Assembly: GCF_008831285.2 (NCBI RefSeq)
Contig: NC_045144.1
Location: 12,255,672 to 12,319,671 of the forward strand
From: Nymphaea colorata
Lineage: Eukaryota > Streptophyta > Magnoliopsida > Nymphaeales > Nymphaeaceae
Direction of reading: 5' to 3'
DNA length: 64,000 nt
The first letter of the stretch is position 1; every line of letters starts with the position of its first letter. Below, in pieces: positions 26,364 to 37,351 of the stretch. The translations under genes were made by a program, and so were the position numbers. A model generated the notes under the pieces. The model was not told the origin of the DNA. It did no database searches and saw only the letters and a program-made list of their open reading frames with translations.

Positions 26364-26744
26364 GCCTTGCCCTTTATCGACTATGAGATATGCATGCTCT
26401 GTTTTTAGGATTGAATGAAGTTTGGTTTCTCACTGATGAACACACATAGCATAAACACACATAGCATAATACAGAAAATTTCGAGTACTTCAAAACATAA
26501 GCAGAACAGAAATCTAGAACCTCATGCTTGATTCATTTCAAAACATATGCATACTTAGATCTACATGTGTATGTCTCTATATGAAATTGCAAATACATGG
26601 CTTCATGCTACAATCATAACTGAAAATCCCCATACTTTTTTCCAAAACCTAGATAACTTCCCACCAGCAACTTCTATGCCTTGGTTCTTCTCCAGCAGCC
26701 AACGACTTCAATCTTCAACTATAAAGAGGGCAAAGATGAGGACA

Positions 26745-26784
<40 letters not shown>

Positions 26785-27123
26785 TCTCACTCAAATTCCT
26801 TGATACTGGACGTTCTCCCCCATGGCTGCGGCAAAAGGAGTGATCAACTTCTGCAAAATGGGGTTAAATAACCCTCTACAAGGCCTTCCTTATTGCCATA
26901 AGAGTTCTTTCCGTTTCTTACAAGAAAAAGGAACGGTCTTACAATTTCCTTTCCCATTTCTTCTAGATCTTTTCAATTAGTAACTCGATAATGTCTTTCC
27001 ATAACTGTTCTTTTGACAGTTTTTAGCTATTCCTATTAATCTTTTAAATCTACCATTTATGATTCCTCTCCAATTTACATTTCAATTATATAAGGAAACT
27101 TAAGAAAAATCATGGGTCTTACA
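26364..27123 (-). repeat. Tekay 3' LTR, truncated
   Basis: Begins on the minus strand TGTAAGACCCATG at 27,123 and stays alignable to 26,364, matching 33,910-34,642 of the 5' LTR. Differences include a longer (CT)n run at about 26,752-26,780 and an extra copy of an ACACACATAGCATAA-type unit near 26,445. The remaining ~2 kb of LTR found in the 5' copy is missing; LINE sequence begins instead. Confidence 0.85.
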
Positions 27124-27135
27124 TCCTTCCCCCCC
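27124..27135 (-). other. Polypurine tract of the Tekay element
   Basis: The minus strand reads GGGGGGGAAGGA directly before TGTAAGACCC. This is the expected plus-strand primer site for LTR retrotransposon replication. Confidence 0.8.
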
Positions 27136-27171
27136 TAAAAAGAAACTTCGTTCTCAAAATTTGAGCGTACT

Positions 27172-30100
27172 TTATTGAAACAATTGGGAATAACTCTTTC
27201 TCATGTCCTCTTTTGACTCCCATGTACATTCTTTGATACCATGATGCTGCCATTCCACTTGAACTAGTGGGATGGTCTTCTTCCACAACACATGCTCCTT
27301 TCGGTCTATGATCCGAAGCGGCTTTTCTTCTGTTGTCATGTCCTCTTGCAAATCAACTTCTTCATAGTCTATCACATGCGAAGGATAAGGTACATACTTC
27401 CTTAACATCAACACGTGAAATACTAGATGAACATGACTATACTGTGGTGGAAGTGCAATTCGATATGCAACCTTTCCAACTTTTTCCAGAATCTCGAATG
27501 GACCAATGTATCTTGGGCTCAATTTCTCCTTCTTTTCGAATAAAAAAACACTATTGGTGGGTGATATCTTGACAAATACATGATCTCCTGCTTCAAAAGC
27601 TAGCTCTATTCGTCGTTGGTCTGCATAACTCTTTTGTCGACTCTGAACAGCCAAAAGTTTCTTTCTAATCATATTGACCTGATCAGTGTAGTGTTGGATC
27701 ACCAAAAGATCCTCAATCTTGTTGTCTCCTATCTTAGTCGAACATGATGGTGATCTACAAGGTCGGCTATAAAGAACTTCAAACGGAGTCATTCCAATGC
27801 TAGAATGATAGTTGTTGTTGTAGGCAAATTCAACAAACTTCACATGTTTATCCCATTCACCCTTCCATTGCAAAACACAAGCTCTTAACATATCTTCAAG
27901 AGTCTGGATGGTTCGCTCAGACTGTCTATTTGTCTGCGGATGAAATGTTGTACTCAGTTTCAATTTTGTTCCCAACGCTTTCTATAACATTCCCCAAAAC
28001 TTGGATGTAAATCTCGGATCTCTATCAGAGATTGTTGATTTAGGGATTCCATGAAGTCTCACAATTTCATCAACATACAAATCTGCCAGACTTTCTAGTG
28101 ATTGTGAAATCTTGATCAGAAGAAAATGTGCAGATTTAGTTCAGCGGTCTACCATTACCCAAATAGCATCGTATTATCGTCGTGTACGTGGTAACCCCAC
28201 TACGAAGTCCATGGTGATGTCTTCCCATTTCCATTGAGGAATTTCTATCTGTTGCATCAAACCACCTGGTTTCTGATGTTCTACTTTAACTTGTTGATAC
28301 ACCAAGCATCGTGAGACGAACTCAACAATCTCTTTCTTCATTCATGGCCACCAAAAGTTTATCCTTAAATTTTGATACATCTTTGTGCTTCCTGAATGTA
28401 TGGTGTATCTTGTTTTTTGTGTCTCTTCAAACAGCTTGTTTTTCACCTCTAGATCATTCAGAACCCACAATCTACCGTTGAACCACACAAATCTATCGTC
28501 ATCCTCAGAATAAGGAGTTTCTTCCTTCTTGTGACACTCCAATTTCAACTTCGCATATTCATGGCTCTGTTTTTGTTTCTCAATAATTTCATCAAGGAAA
28601 CTATCTCGAATTATTCCAGCACACTTCACCTTTCCATTATCATCTCGCAATGGATGTCATTTTTCAAAGTCTTCCACCAAATTTCATGTCTGCATTAATA
28701 ATGTACTAGCTTTAGCAGGCGTCTTTCTGCTGAGTGCATCGGCTACCACATTAGCCTTTCATGGATGATACTTTATCTCAAAGTCATAATCTTTGAGATA
28801 TTCCAGCCATCTTCTTTGTCTTAGATTTAATTCCTTCTGCGAGAACGAATATTTGAGGGATTTGTGGTCAGAAAATACTTCAAATTCCACACCATAGAGA
28901 TAATGTCTCCATATTTTTAGTGCAAATACCACAACTCCTAATTCCAAATCATGTGTTGGATAGTTCTTCTCATGCTGTTTTAGTTGCCTAGAGGCATAAG
29001 CTACAACATTGTCCATTTGCATAAGCACCGCTCCATAATCTGTTCCCGAAGCATCGGTATATACCACAAATCCTTTCCTCTCATTTGGCAGTGTTAGAAT
29101 TGGGGTACTAGTCAAACTGTCTTTCAACATCTGAAAACTCTTCTGACAATCCTCTGTCCACGTAAATTTCACTCCTTTCCGTAGCAATTTAGTCATTGGG
29201 GTTGCAATTTTCGAAAAATCCTTGATGAACTTCTTGTAGTAACCTGCCAAACCAAGAAAGCTTCTGATTTCTAACACATTAGTTGGTGCATTCCATTGTT
29301 GTACAGCTTCCACTTTGGTCGGATTAATTGCCACTCCCTCCTTAGAGATTACGTGTCCCAAGAAATTTACTTTGTCTAGCCAAAATTCACACTTGGAATA
29401 CTTGGCATTCAGTTGATTTTGTCTCAATATCTTCATCACTATCTCGAGATGCACCGCATGCATTGTTTTACACTTTGAGTACACTAGCACATCGTCAATG
29501 AACACTATAACGAATCGGTCTAAGTACTCATGAAATATCCGATTCATGAGATCCATAAAAGCTGCAGGGGCATTTGTGAGTCCAAAAGGCATCACTCGAA
29601 ACTCATAATGCCCATAACGTGTGCGAAATGCTGTTTTGGGAATATCTTCTTCTTTAATTCGCAATTGATGGTATCCCGACCTCAAGTCTATCTTAGAAAA
29701 CACTTTTGCTTCTTTTAATTGATCGAATAAGTCTTCGATTCTAGGCAATGAGTATTTGTTCCTGATTGTAACCTGATTTAACATTCAATAGTCAATACAT
29801 AACCGCATTGATCCATCTTTCTTCTTCACAAACAGGACCGGTGCTCCCCAAGGTGACACACTTGGACGGATAAATCCCTTGCAGGCTAAATCTTGGATCT
29901 GTTTCTTTAATTCTTCTAGTTCTGTTGGTGCCATTCTATATGGAGCCTTAGAAATAGGTGCGGTTCCTGGTATCAACTCGATGCCAAACTCCACCCATCT
30001 TACAGGAGGTAATCCAGGTAAATCTTCAGGGAACACGTCTGTGTAGTCCCTCACCGTACGCACCTCACTGATGGGTTTTAATTTCTGCTCGATTGCGTCC

Positions 30101-30690
30101 ATGCTAACCAAATATGCAGTGCACCCATTTTCCATGTATTTCCTTGCCTTAACTGCTGAGACAACCAACTTTCTTTGATCTTGGGGCGTTTTTACTCTAA
30201 ATTCAATCTTTTGACTATTCTCCAACTGAAACTTCAGTTTCTTCTTTCTGCAATTTATCGTCGCGTAGTGATGACATAACCAATCCATTCCTAGGATTAC
30301 GTCATACCTCATCATATTTATTACCACCAACTGTGCTGGTAATAATTGTCCATGTATTTCTATTTTCACATTTTCTAGATACGTTCTGCATGTGTCTTTG
30401 TTTCCCATAGGCGTAGCAACTAACAATTCATAAGGCATATTCTTTCTTTCTAACTTTAAAGTTTCAGCAAAACTCTTAGAAACAAAAGAATGCAATGCAT
30501 CAGAGTCAAACATAATATGAGCCCAATGAGATTGTACAAGAAGAGTACCTTCAATCACGTCAGTAGGTTTCAAATCTTCAACTGTGGTCGCGTAAACTCT
30601 CCCAGGTACCTTCTTCTCTGCTGGTTGGTTGGCTGCACCTTGCCTCTGCTCTGCCTCTTTCTTCTTTGGGAACTCACGAATAAAATGTCA
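27172..30690 (-). pseudogene. Tekay pol: protease, RT, RNase H, integrase, chromodomain-like tail (broken)
   Basis: In order on the minus strand: aspartic-protease region with FDSDALHSF (canonical D-S/T-G-A altered to D-S-D-A) and DVILGMDWL; reverse transcriptase with FIDDVLVYS near 29,500; RNase H with [13 protein letters not shown] near 29,060; integrase zinc finger starting HSGSTKMYQNL, in which the second Cys of the C-x2-C pair is Tyr near 28,290; catalytic core with SDRDPRF and the E of NRQSERT; then the chromodomain-like tail ending at 27,172. Stops include one at 29,785-29,787 (CGA to TGA is the simplest reading), one near 30,686 just after the gag knuckle, three near 28,660-28,750, one near 28,340 and others in the integrase core. 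A relic of a polyprotein. Confidence 0.85.
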
Positions 30691-31676
30691 TCGCGTTCCG
30701 CAATAGAGACATACCTCGACCTCTCTATAACATGGTTTGCCCAGGTGTTGGCGATGACATGTGGGACATTCCTCATCCTGCCTGAAAGATGATGGCCTCT
30801 GCCTCTTGAATCTATCCCCTTGGTTCACCCTGTCACTACGCCTTCTCTTGAACATGTAAGGCCTCGACTTGGATCGCAGAAATTCACTCATCCTATCTGT
30901 CCCATGCGTCCTGTTCCCGTCCTCATCAAAAGGTGTGACCATATCGATAGCGTCGTCTAGATCTCTTGGACGACTAGTCATTACTTGGCTCTGCAACCCG
31001 TCTTTAAGTCCTCTGACGAACTTATTTGCTCTGTCCACATCAGCAGTATACACATGGGGGAAATATTTTTCTAAGTGTCTGAATTTGATGACGTATTCGT
31101 GCAGACTCAGTCTCCCTTATTGAAGTTCTAAGAATTCTTGCATGCGTTTCTCCCGTGCGAAGGTTGGGATGTAGGCATGTGTGAAGGCTTTCTTGAATTC
31201 TCCCCAACTCGCTTCATGATTTGCGAACTTCACTTCACGTTGCGTCTGCCACAATTCCTTAGCATCTCTCCTTTTAGCATAAAGGTTCCATACCGAACCT
31301 TTTTATTGTCAGACACTTCCAGGGTGGTAAAGATCTCCTTAGTTTCCTTTATCAACTCTTCAGCATCGTCAGCAGTGCCTTTTCCATGAAACTTCGAAGG
31401 ATGCAAGCTCATAAACTGTTGGTGAGTTACTCCCCTTGCCTCACCATTTGTTGTCTCGTTCGTATTCGTACTAGTTCTCCCTGAAGAAGCATTTTGCGCC
31501 AGTCCATGCATCAACCCCGTAATCATATGTAGAGTGTTCATTATGAATGTTTGCTGTTGTTGGATGTTTCCACCAGGCGTCCTAAGCCCAGTAGGATGAG
31601 TCTCTGCGTTTCGGCTCCTGGTGTTGCGAGGAGTTCTCCCTCTTCCACTAACACTCCCTCCTCTAGTGCGTGCCAT
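30686..31676 (-). pseudogene. Tekay gag (broken)
   Basis: Begins MARTRGGSVSGRGRTPRN at 31,676. The capsid region includes FMSLHPSKFHGKGTADDAEE near 31,390 and is interrupted at 31,230; the later part is open from 31,053 and carries the nucleocapsid zinc knuckle region, CPTCHRQHLGKPC then CLYCGTR, ending at a stop near 30,686. Gag forms the particle that packages element RNA. The C-terminal knuckle continues in frame past the stop into pol, as expected of a single gag-pol frame. Confidence 0.8.
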
Positions 31677-31855
31677 TGAAATTACACTGCATGGAGGAAA
31701 CAAACACGAATACGTAAAGCAATTCATTAAAACTAACACAAAACTATGAAACTCAATATTCACAACGAAATCAAAACACTCTTCTTTAGCAGGCTTGGAT
31801 GACCTTCCTCTGCTTGTGATTGACATTGGCATTGGACATGGACTCTAGACACTGT

Positions 31856-31867
31856 GCTCTGATACAA
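31856..31867 (-). other. Primer binding site of the Tekay element
   Basis: The minus strand reads TTGTATCAGAGCAC just after the 5' LTR end, one change from the standard TGGTATCAGAGC complementary to initiator-Met tRNA. It lies about 180 bp upstream of the gag ATG. Confidence 0.75.
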
Positions 31868-31871
31868 AAGT

Positions 31872-34642
31872 TGTCACGACCCAATTTTTTACACTAATTT
31901 TTTTTTTCATTTCTATAATAGCGGAAGCAACATTGAGTCATGACCAAAACATAAAGAAATCAAACATTGTTTTATTTCAATAATAAAATACTTGGACCCA
32001 AACAAAAATAACCACAAATCCCTAAAACCGACGCAGTGTCCAGAATGCCAATGCCTGTCCATCACAAGACTGAGGTCGTCACTCCAAGAACCAAAATCTA
32101 ATCAAGGACTACCTGTAGAGATAGAAAGAAGGGTCAGAATTCCTCTGAGTATGGGTAAAATCCAGTCATGAATGGAACATGGCCCAACAAAATAATTTTT
32201 GATTTTGTAAACAAATGTCTTCAAATCTTAACACATATTACAATTATGACTCAATAACAAAAACAAACAAGGTGTGCACAAGCTCCAAAATTTCGTAGGC
32301 TTTTCCAACCGTGACTCTCTAACAATGTCATGGTCATCGTGCCGAGCAACAGAAAACCCCGTGGACACAACTCACGGGCAGAACAGAACAGATCGAGGGT
32401 ACCTGAGTAAAGGCTCCTAAGATATTCCAGATCGCTGCTGCAGCAGCATGACCCCTCTAGGAACCCGGTTTGAGGGACCAGGAGATGCCTCTCTCCCAAC
32501 ACAGCAGTAGTACCCTGGGCCCTTGTGCCGCCCAATACCCTGTGGGCAGTACAGACAGAGGAGTGAGCGACAAAAGAGAACTCTCGCGCACCACCCTTCC
32601 CGGGACAAAACCAAACACTGGGCAACAACAAGAGCTCGCACTCACATAAACAATTGCACACAGTCCACGTTTCGCCTTCGAATTTCAAAAGTGAGGGTTT
32701 CTCCTTATTGGACCTTGTCTAATACCCCTCGCAGAAACCGCCCTCAGGCTCGGTTTTCCAAACAAAAGCAATAAGCCATTTTCTAATTCAATTTAATGAC
32801 AACAAAGCTAAGTAGAGCAGTGATGCCATAGAGTAATGCCATAGTGCAAAACACATCACGTTCAAAATTAACACAATAATCACTATTTCAAAGTAAGAGA
32901 GTTCAACACCCTTTTCCTGAAATTTAAATAATACAAAAGGTATCACAGAGCAATAATGCATAACATTACAGTTTTTCCATCGAAATTGCAAACAAATTTA
33001 TAAAAACCCTCTTTTAGCAATTTTAAGAACTCAAAGGGTACTGATTCACAATTTCGAAAGAGTTCTTTGGTTCTTATAGAAAATAACTTTTGCGGACCCC
33101 TTTTTGAAGATGTTTTTACCAAAAACGTTGCGGCATGAATGCTTAAAAATTATAACAGCTTTTTCGTAAATTTTGCTAAAGAGGTGGATCCGTTTTGTAA
33201 TTTTTGAGTTTTGATATAAAAACGGATCGCACTCGTTTTTCTTCATTTCTCGCCCTCGTTTTCTCTCTCTTCGCGCGGGAGCGCCTCCCTCCTCTCGCTC
33301 GACCGATAGAGGTGCTTCCCTCTTCCTCAAAGGGAAACGAACCAGCGAGAGAGGAGCGTCTCCCTCTCACGAGCTCCAACGCTCGAGTTCCATGGCGCCG
33401 CCCACCGACCGTCCGACATTTTCCGCCATCGCCTCTTCCTCTGCCCTCATTTTTCACCAGCATGGAGAAGACAACCTACCCAAACCCGGTGCTTCAATGG
33501 CGTCGTTCTCACTGGCATTCCGCGACGTGGAGTAGAGAATGTGTAAGGGACCTCGACGGATCCTTGCTCCCACAGGTGACAGAGAGGAGGGCCATCGACC
33601 TTTCCTTTGTCCAGCGGCAGCGGTAGTAGCCACTGTCCCGACCAGCAATGGACGGCAAAACCCCTCGATTCATTCTCAGTTTTCTGTCAACACGGAAGAG
33701 TTGAGTATGGTTTCGTCGGATGCCACAATGGACTGGTCGAGGGCAACTGGTCGGCTTCCGTGGTAGAAGAAAAGGAAATCGAGAGTTGCGCTCTCCGCGG
33801 AAAAGGGGATGACTAAACAGGTGTTTCCGTCTACCCTCTCAGTATACCACCTTCACTTTTTTTTTTCTTGTTTACTGTTTTGGGGTTTACCCATAGTCGA
33901 GCAGAGCATGCCTTGCCCTCTGTCGACTATGAGATATGCATGCTCTGTTTTTAGGATTGAATGAAGTTTGGTTTCTCACCGATGAACACACATAGCATAA
34001 TACAGAAAATTCGAGTATTTCAAAGCATAAGCAGAACGGAAATCTAGAACCTCATGCTTGATTCATTTCAGAACATATGCATACTTAGATCTACATGTAT
34101 ATGTCTCTATACGAAATCGCAAATACATGGCTTCATGCTACAATTTATAACTGAAAATCCCCATACTTTTTTCCAAATCCGAGATAACTTCCCGCCAGCA
34201 ACTTCTCTGCCTTGGTTCTTTTCCAGCAGCCAACGACTTCAATCTTAAACTATAAAGAGGGCAAAGATGAGGACATCCCTCTCTCTCTCTCTCTCTCTCT
34301 TCCTCTCACTCAAATTCCTTGATACTGGACGTTCTCCTCCATGGCTGCGGCAAAAGGAGTGATCAACTTCTGCAAAATGGGGTTAAATAACCCTCTACAA
34401 GGCCTGCCTTATTGCCATACAAGTTCTTTCCGTTTCTTACAAGAACAAGGAATGGTCTTACAATTTCCTTTCCCATTTCTTCTAGATCTTTTCAATTAGT
34501 AACTCAATAATGTCTTTCCATAACTGTTCTCTTGACAGTTTTGAGCTATTCCTATTAATCTTTTAAATCTACCATTTGTGATTCCTCTCCAATTTACGTT
34601 TCAATTATATAAGGAAACTTAAGAAAAATCGTGGGTCTTACA
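31872..34642 (-). repeat. Tekay 5' LTR, ~2.77 kb
   Basis: Starts TGTAAGACCCACG at 34,642 and ends GGGTCGTGACA at 31,872 (minus strand), giving the imperfect inverted ends TGTAAGACCC / TGTCACGACCC. The 3' third (32,250-32,690) is typical LTR sequence followed by an A-rich region with an AATAAA signal (around 31,980, minus strand). A GC-rich block at 33,190-33,850 stands out from the AT-rich LTR; without a complete 3' LTR I cannot say whether it is native or inserted. Confidence 0.75.
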
Positions 34643-35126
34643 AGAACCATATGCACTATAAAGTCTTCCGCTAACTTCAGACCTAGTGCCTATAATTTTG
34701 AAGCAAGATGAGACATTTTCATAATGTGCTCCTATATGTTTCCCTTGCTTTTATATTTCAGCGTCACAAGTTTACTCAAAAGATGACTTATTTTAGCCTT
34801 TTCATTCTTAGCAAAACACTTTTCAATCTCTTCGAGGAACGCCTTGGCACTAGCCTTTGCAGTAATTGAGCCCCTAAATTTTTTTGGGATTGATTTCTTC
34901 ATGATCATTAGACACATGCTGTTTGAGTGTTCCCACCGTTCAAAGTTCCGCTTATCTTCATGAGAATTTTCATCTATTAACTGAGGTGGGCACGACTCCC
35001 TAAATGCAAGGTCTAGATCCATACAACCCAGAAGAATCATGACAGTTTCTTTCCAATCCTTAAAATTCGAACTATTTAATTCAGGAATAGTATTCAAATT
35101 TGCAGATATCATGGAAGCAGAACTCA
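34643..35126 (-). pseudogene. Ty1/copia gag (UBN2 type), N-terminal part
   Basis: From ATG at 35,112: a DUF4219/UBN2-type gag with NSSNFKDWKETVMILLGCMD, then RNFERWEHSNSMCLMIMKKS, then LEEIEKCFAKNEKAKISHLL. This order is diagnostic of plant copia gag. A stop follows ...YKSKGNI at 34,732, and recognisable gag (MKMSHLASKL and ALGLKLAEDF) continues to 34,643, where it is cut by the Tekay LTR. A good acceptor (TTTGTACAG) ends at 35,127, and the ATG lies 13 bases further on, suggesting a leader intron. Confidence 0.85.
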
Positions 35127-35189
35127 CTGTACAAAGAACAAAAAATACCAAAACATGCTCACAATCAATACATGTATATAGATGAAACA

Positions 35190-35960
35190 ATAAATATAAA
35201 TGAATTTAAATACAATGGCCTAAATCTCATCACAAGGTACCAGTGCAACATTAATATTCAATCTTTGGATTGAAATATTAACTGCAAGTGGTATTCTTGG
35301 TCGACAATAAATATAGATAATTAGCTCTGTCAAATAACGAACCCATCTTTGGATTGACTCACTATTCATATGGAAACCTGAAAATTATCACATATTCATT
35401 GCTCTGTATGTTTAAACCTGACCAAACAACAATCCTCCTTTGGGTTGATCATTACCCGCATGGTTTAAGTATATTATCATCTAATGTTCGAAATAGGCAA
35501 ATTCGTACAACAGAGGTCCCTTTGGCGACATAAAGTATAAATCTACTCATTTTGAACAATAGACATAGCCAAAGAACAAATTTATAATCCAAATATTCAT
35601 CTATGGTACACCTACAATTTTAATAATATGCAAAACATGATACATATATTAAAATTCACATACAAAATTGTCTTATATTGAATCCAAAACCAAATGATTT
35701 AATGAAATAGACCCAAAGGAGTCCAAAATTTTATAAACCGGTACCATAATTGTGCTTAAGTGGGTCAAGAACCACTGAATTAGCCTTAAAATGGTCCGTA
35801 TTGTTCTTAAACCGCAACTAAAACACCCACATGGCCCTAAATAGTGCTGAATCGGTTTAAAAATTGGATGAACCAGTCAAAAATAGACCGAATCGGTTCC
35901 GAAACCCACTGAACCGATTAAAAATGGCTAAAATCTGTTCCAAAACTAAATGAACTGGTC
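35190..35960. other. Copia leader, AT-rich part
   Basis: Non-coding, between the GC-rich minisatellite block and gag. A candidate 3' splice site at 35,127 makes much of it a possible leader intron. A loose echo of 'ATCTTTGGATTGA' occurs at about 35,260 and 35,345. Confidence 0.35.
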
Positions 35961-35962
35961 TG

Positions 35963-36226
35963 AACAGCATGGGTGGCCGCCGGTGGGTTGCGCCAGGATG
36001 GCCGGCTGTTGCCCGCCATGACGGTTGGCTGTTGCCTGTCGTGACGGTCGGCTGTTGCCCGCCGTGACGGTCGGCTGTTGCCCGCCGTGACGGTCGGCTG
36101 TTGCCCACCGTGACGGTCGGTCGTCGCCCCTCTTTCCTTTGTGCGGCTGCAACGGAAGCGAGGAAGCCAGCGGCAGGCCACCCAACAACATGGGTGGCCG
36201 CCAGTGGGTCGCGCCAGGACGGCCGG
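35963..36226. repeat. GC-rich block with five tandem 23-bp units and a flanking ~43-bp direct repeat
   Basis: Five copies of a 23-bp unit, consensus GGCTGTTGCCCGCCGTGACGGTC written in two parts (GGCTGTTGCCCGCC then GTGACGGTC), fill 36,004-36,118 with one to four changes each and no length change. A longer sequence containing ATGGGTGGCCGCC and CGCCAGGA, about 43 bp, occurs on both sides (35,963-36,006 and 36,184-36,226), so the array sits inside a larger duplication. Because 23 is not a multiple of 3, all three frames read repetitive peptide; none is a convincing protein. It lies in the copia leader. Confidence 0.9.
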
Positions 36227-36612
36227 TAACCAGCCGTCCCCCTCCCTTTCTCTTCCTCTTTTGTGGTTGCGATGGAAGCCCGATGGCTTCCATCGCCCAC
36301 GCCGCCGTCTCTGCTCACCTCATGGTGGGTGCCGACGGGTCGCCTCACGATGGCCAGACATCGCCCAAACGGCCGGTCGTCCCTCGCTAAAACGGTGGAA
36401 TCGACCGTCGCCCAAACATTCCTGCCTCACGGTCTCATCGACGGTGGCTTCCACCGCTTCCTCAGCAACCCAAGAAAAAGTATGAGGGGTAGAGGGAGAT
36501 GCAACAAATAATGGGAAAGGGCGCGGCGTGAGCAAACACACAAATTCATCCAAAAATTGTGCGGATGCGACAACAAATAACACAAAAAATTCAACGATTC
36601 AACAATGAACAC

Positions 36613-36626
36613 AGGCTCTGATACCA
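36613..36626 (-). other. Primer binding site of the copia element
   Basis: The minus strand reads TGGTATCAGAGCCT, an exact match to the initiator-Met tRNA complement, one base inside the LTR end at 36,629. Confidence 0.85.
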
Positions 36627-36628
36627 AT

Positions 36629-37138
36629 TGAAGGGAAAAATTTCCTCATGCATACACAAAAATGAATATGCCCTAAATAGGAACATGTTCATGTTAAATC
36701 ATTGCATCAAAACTTTAACTGTAGCGAAAGCATACCTGAATCCATCTGAACAACCAGACGGTGAGATCGCAGTAGGATCTTCCAGGGTCTGTGCGGAGCA
36801 CGTGCGGTTTCTCTCAAATGAGGAAGAGACAACCCTAGAAAGCGATGTTTTAAGCAACCGTGCACAACCTCAGGGACCACTGCCATTTTATATTATGAGC
36901 AATTACGAATTCAACCCATCAAAGAATCCATAATTGCGTACAAGTATCTATACATTATAAAATTATCACATACCATATAAGATGACGTAATATCCCAAAA
37001 CGCAATCACTTAAGCGGATATTTACATTAAGACAACCATAATGTCTGAAATTCCTCATTGACATATGTCAGCCCACCAAATGATCCTTACATAGTTGACT
37101 TAATAACTAATCAGATGCAAAGTGACAACATTTCCCCA
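36629..37138 (-). repeat. Copia 5' LTR, ~510 bp
   Basis: Ends AAATTTTTCCCTTCA at 36,629, next to the primer binding site. The start is placed at 37,138, TGGGGAAATGTTG, because it forms an imperfect inverted repeat with the other end (TGAAGGGAAA). A start at 37,130 (TGTTGTCAC) is an alternative. There is no second LTR to settle it. Confidence 0.6.
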
Positions 37139-37144
37139 GAACGA

Positions 37145-37351
37145 TTAGTTGACGCTTATTTTGCTAGTACTCTCCGGTATATTTAGTTCCAAAAACAGAA
37201 GAGTGATATAATGGGGGAGAAATATGGGCCTATCAAAGTATGATTCATCGACTGGTTGTACTTTCAGGAGTTTTTTGAATTCATGTACGGCAGGATACAA
37301 CACCATCAACCAGATGGTAGCAACACTAAGCCACCGTTCCAGGTCGTCCAA
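37145..37351 (-). other. Unidentified coding-like stretch beside the copia LTR
   Basis: Sixty-eight codons read MDDLERWLSVATIWLMVLY... and ...DRPIFLPHYITLLFLELNIP..., well balanced in composition and free of low complexity. It ends within 10 bp of the copia LTR, so it could be an exon or gene fragment cut by that insertion. I recognise no family. Chance cannot be excluded at this length. Confidence 0.25.

Larger units (their letters stand above)
26364..34642 (-). mobile_element. Tekay/Del-like Ty3/gypsy chromovirus, nearly full length, inactive
   Basis: Minus strand, about 8.3 kb. Order on the transcript: 5' LTR (34,642-31,872), primer binding site, gag, protease, reverse transcriptase, RNase H, integrase, C-terminal chromodomain-like tail, polypurine tract (27,135-27,124), 3' LTR (27,123-26,364, truncated). 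Assignment to Tekay/Del rests on the long LTR, the gag beginning MARTRGG, and the tail with LRKYVPYPSHVIDYE and IPLVQVEWQHHG. It lies inside a copia gag sequence (copia resumes at 34,643). Several stops in gag and pol make it incapable of coding its own proteins. Confidence 0.88.
34643..37138 (-). mobile_element. Ty1/copia element, 5' part, interrupted by Tekay
   Basis: Minus strand. A 5' LTR (37,138-36,629), primer binding site (36,626-36,613), a long leader with a GC-rich minisatellite, and the first ~150 codons of gag remain. At 34,643 the Tekay LTR begins, so the Tekay element inserted into this copia gag. The rest of gag, pol and the 3' LTR would be expected left of 26,364 but are not there; a deletion next to the LINE has probably removed them. 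Confidence 0.8.

Noticed and set aside
32251-32688. 145-codon minus-strand open stretch as a host gene
   Set aside because: It lies inside the Tekay 5' LTR, in the region just upstream of the primer binding site, and has no recognisable domain.
33204-33626. 140-codon plus-strand open stretch as a host gene
   Set aside because: It lies inside the Tekay LTR and is low-complexity Ser/Pro/Arg typical of GC-rich non-coding DNA; kept only as a compositional oddity.
33909-34642. Calling 33,909-34,642 the complete Tekay 5' LTR
   Set aside because: The primer binding site and the TGTCACGACCC end lie at 31,856-31,882, next to gag, so the LTR must extend to 31,872; the shorter length only reflects truncation of the 3' copy.
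35857-36348. Long open stretches on both strands of the GC-rich block as a repeat protein
   Set aside because: The openness comes from 23-bp GC-rich units read in three frames; the same peptides recur in each frame, which is a DNA-repeat signature.
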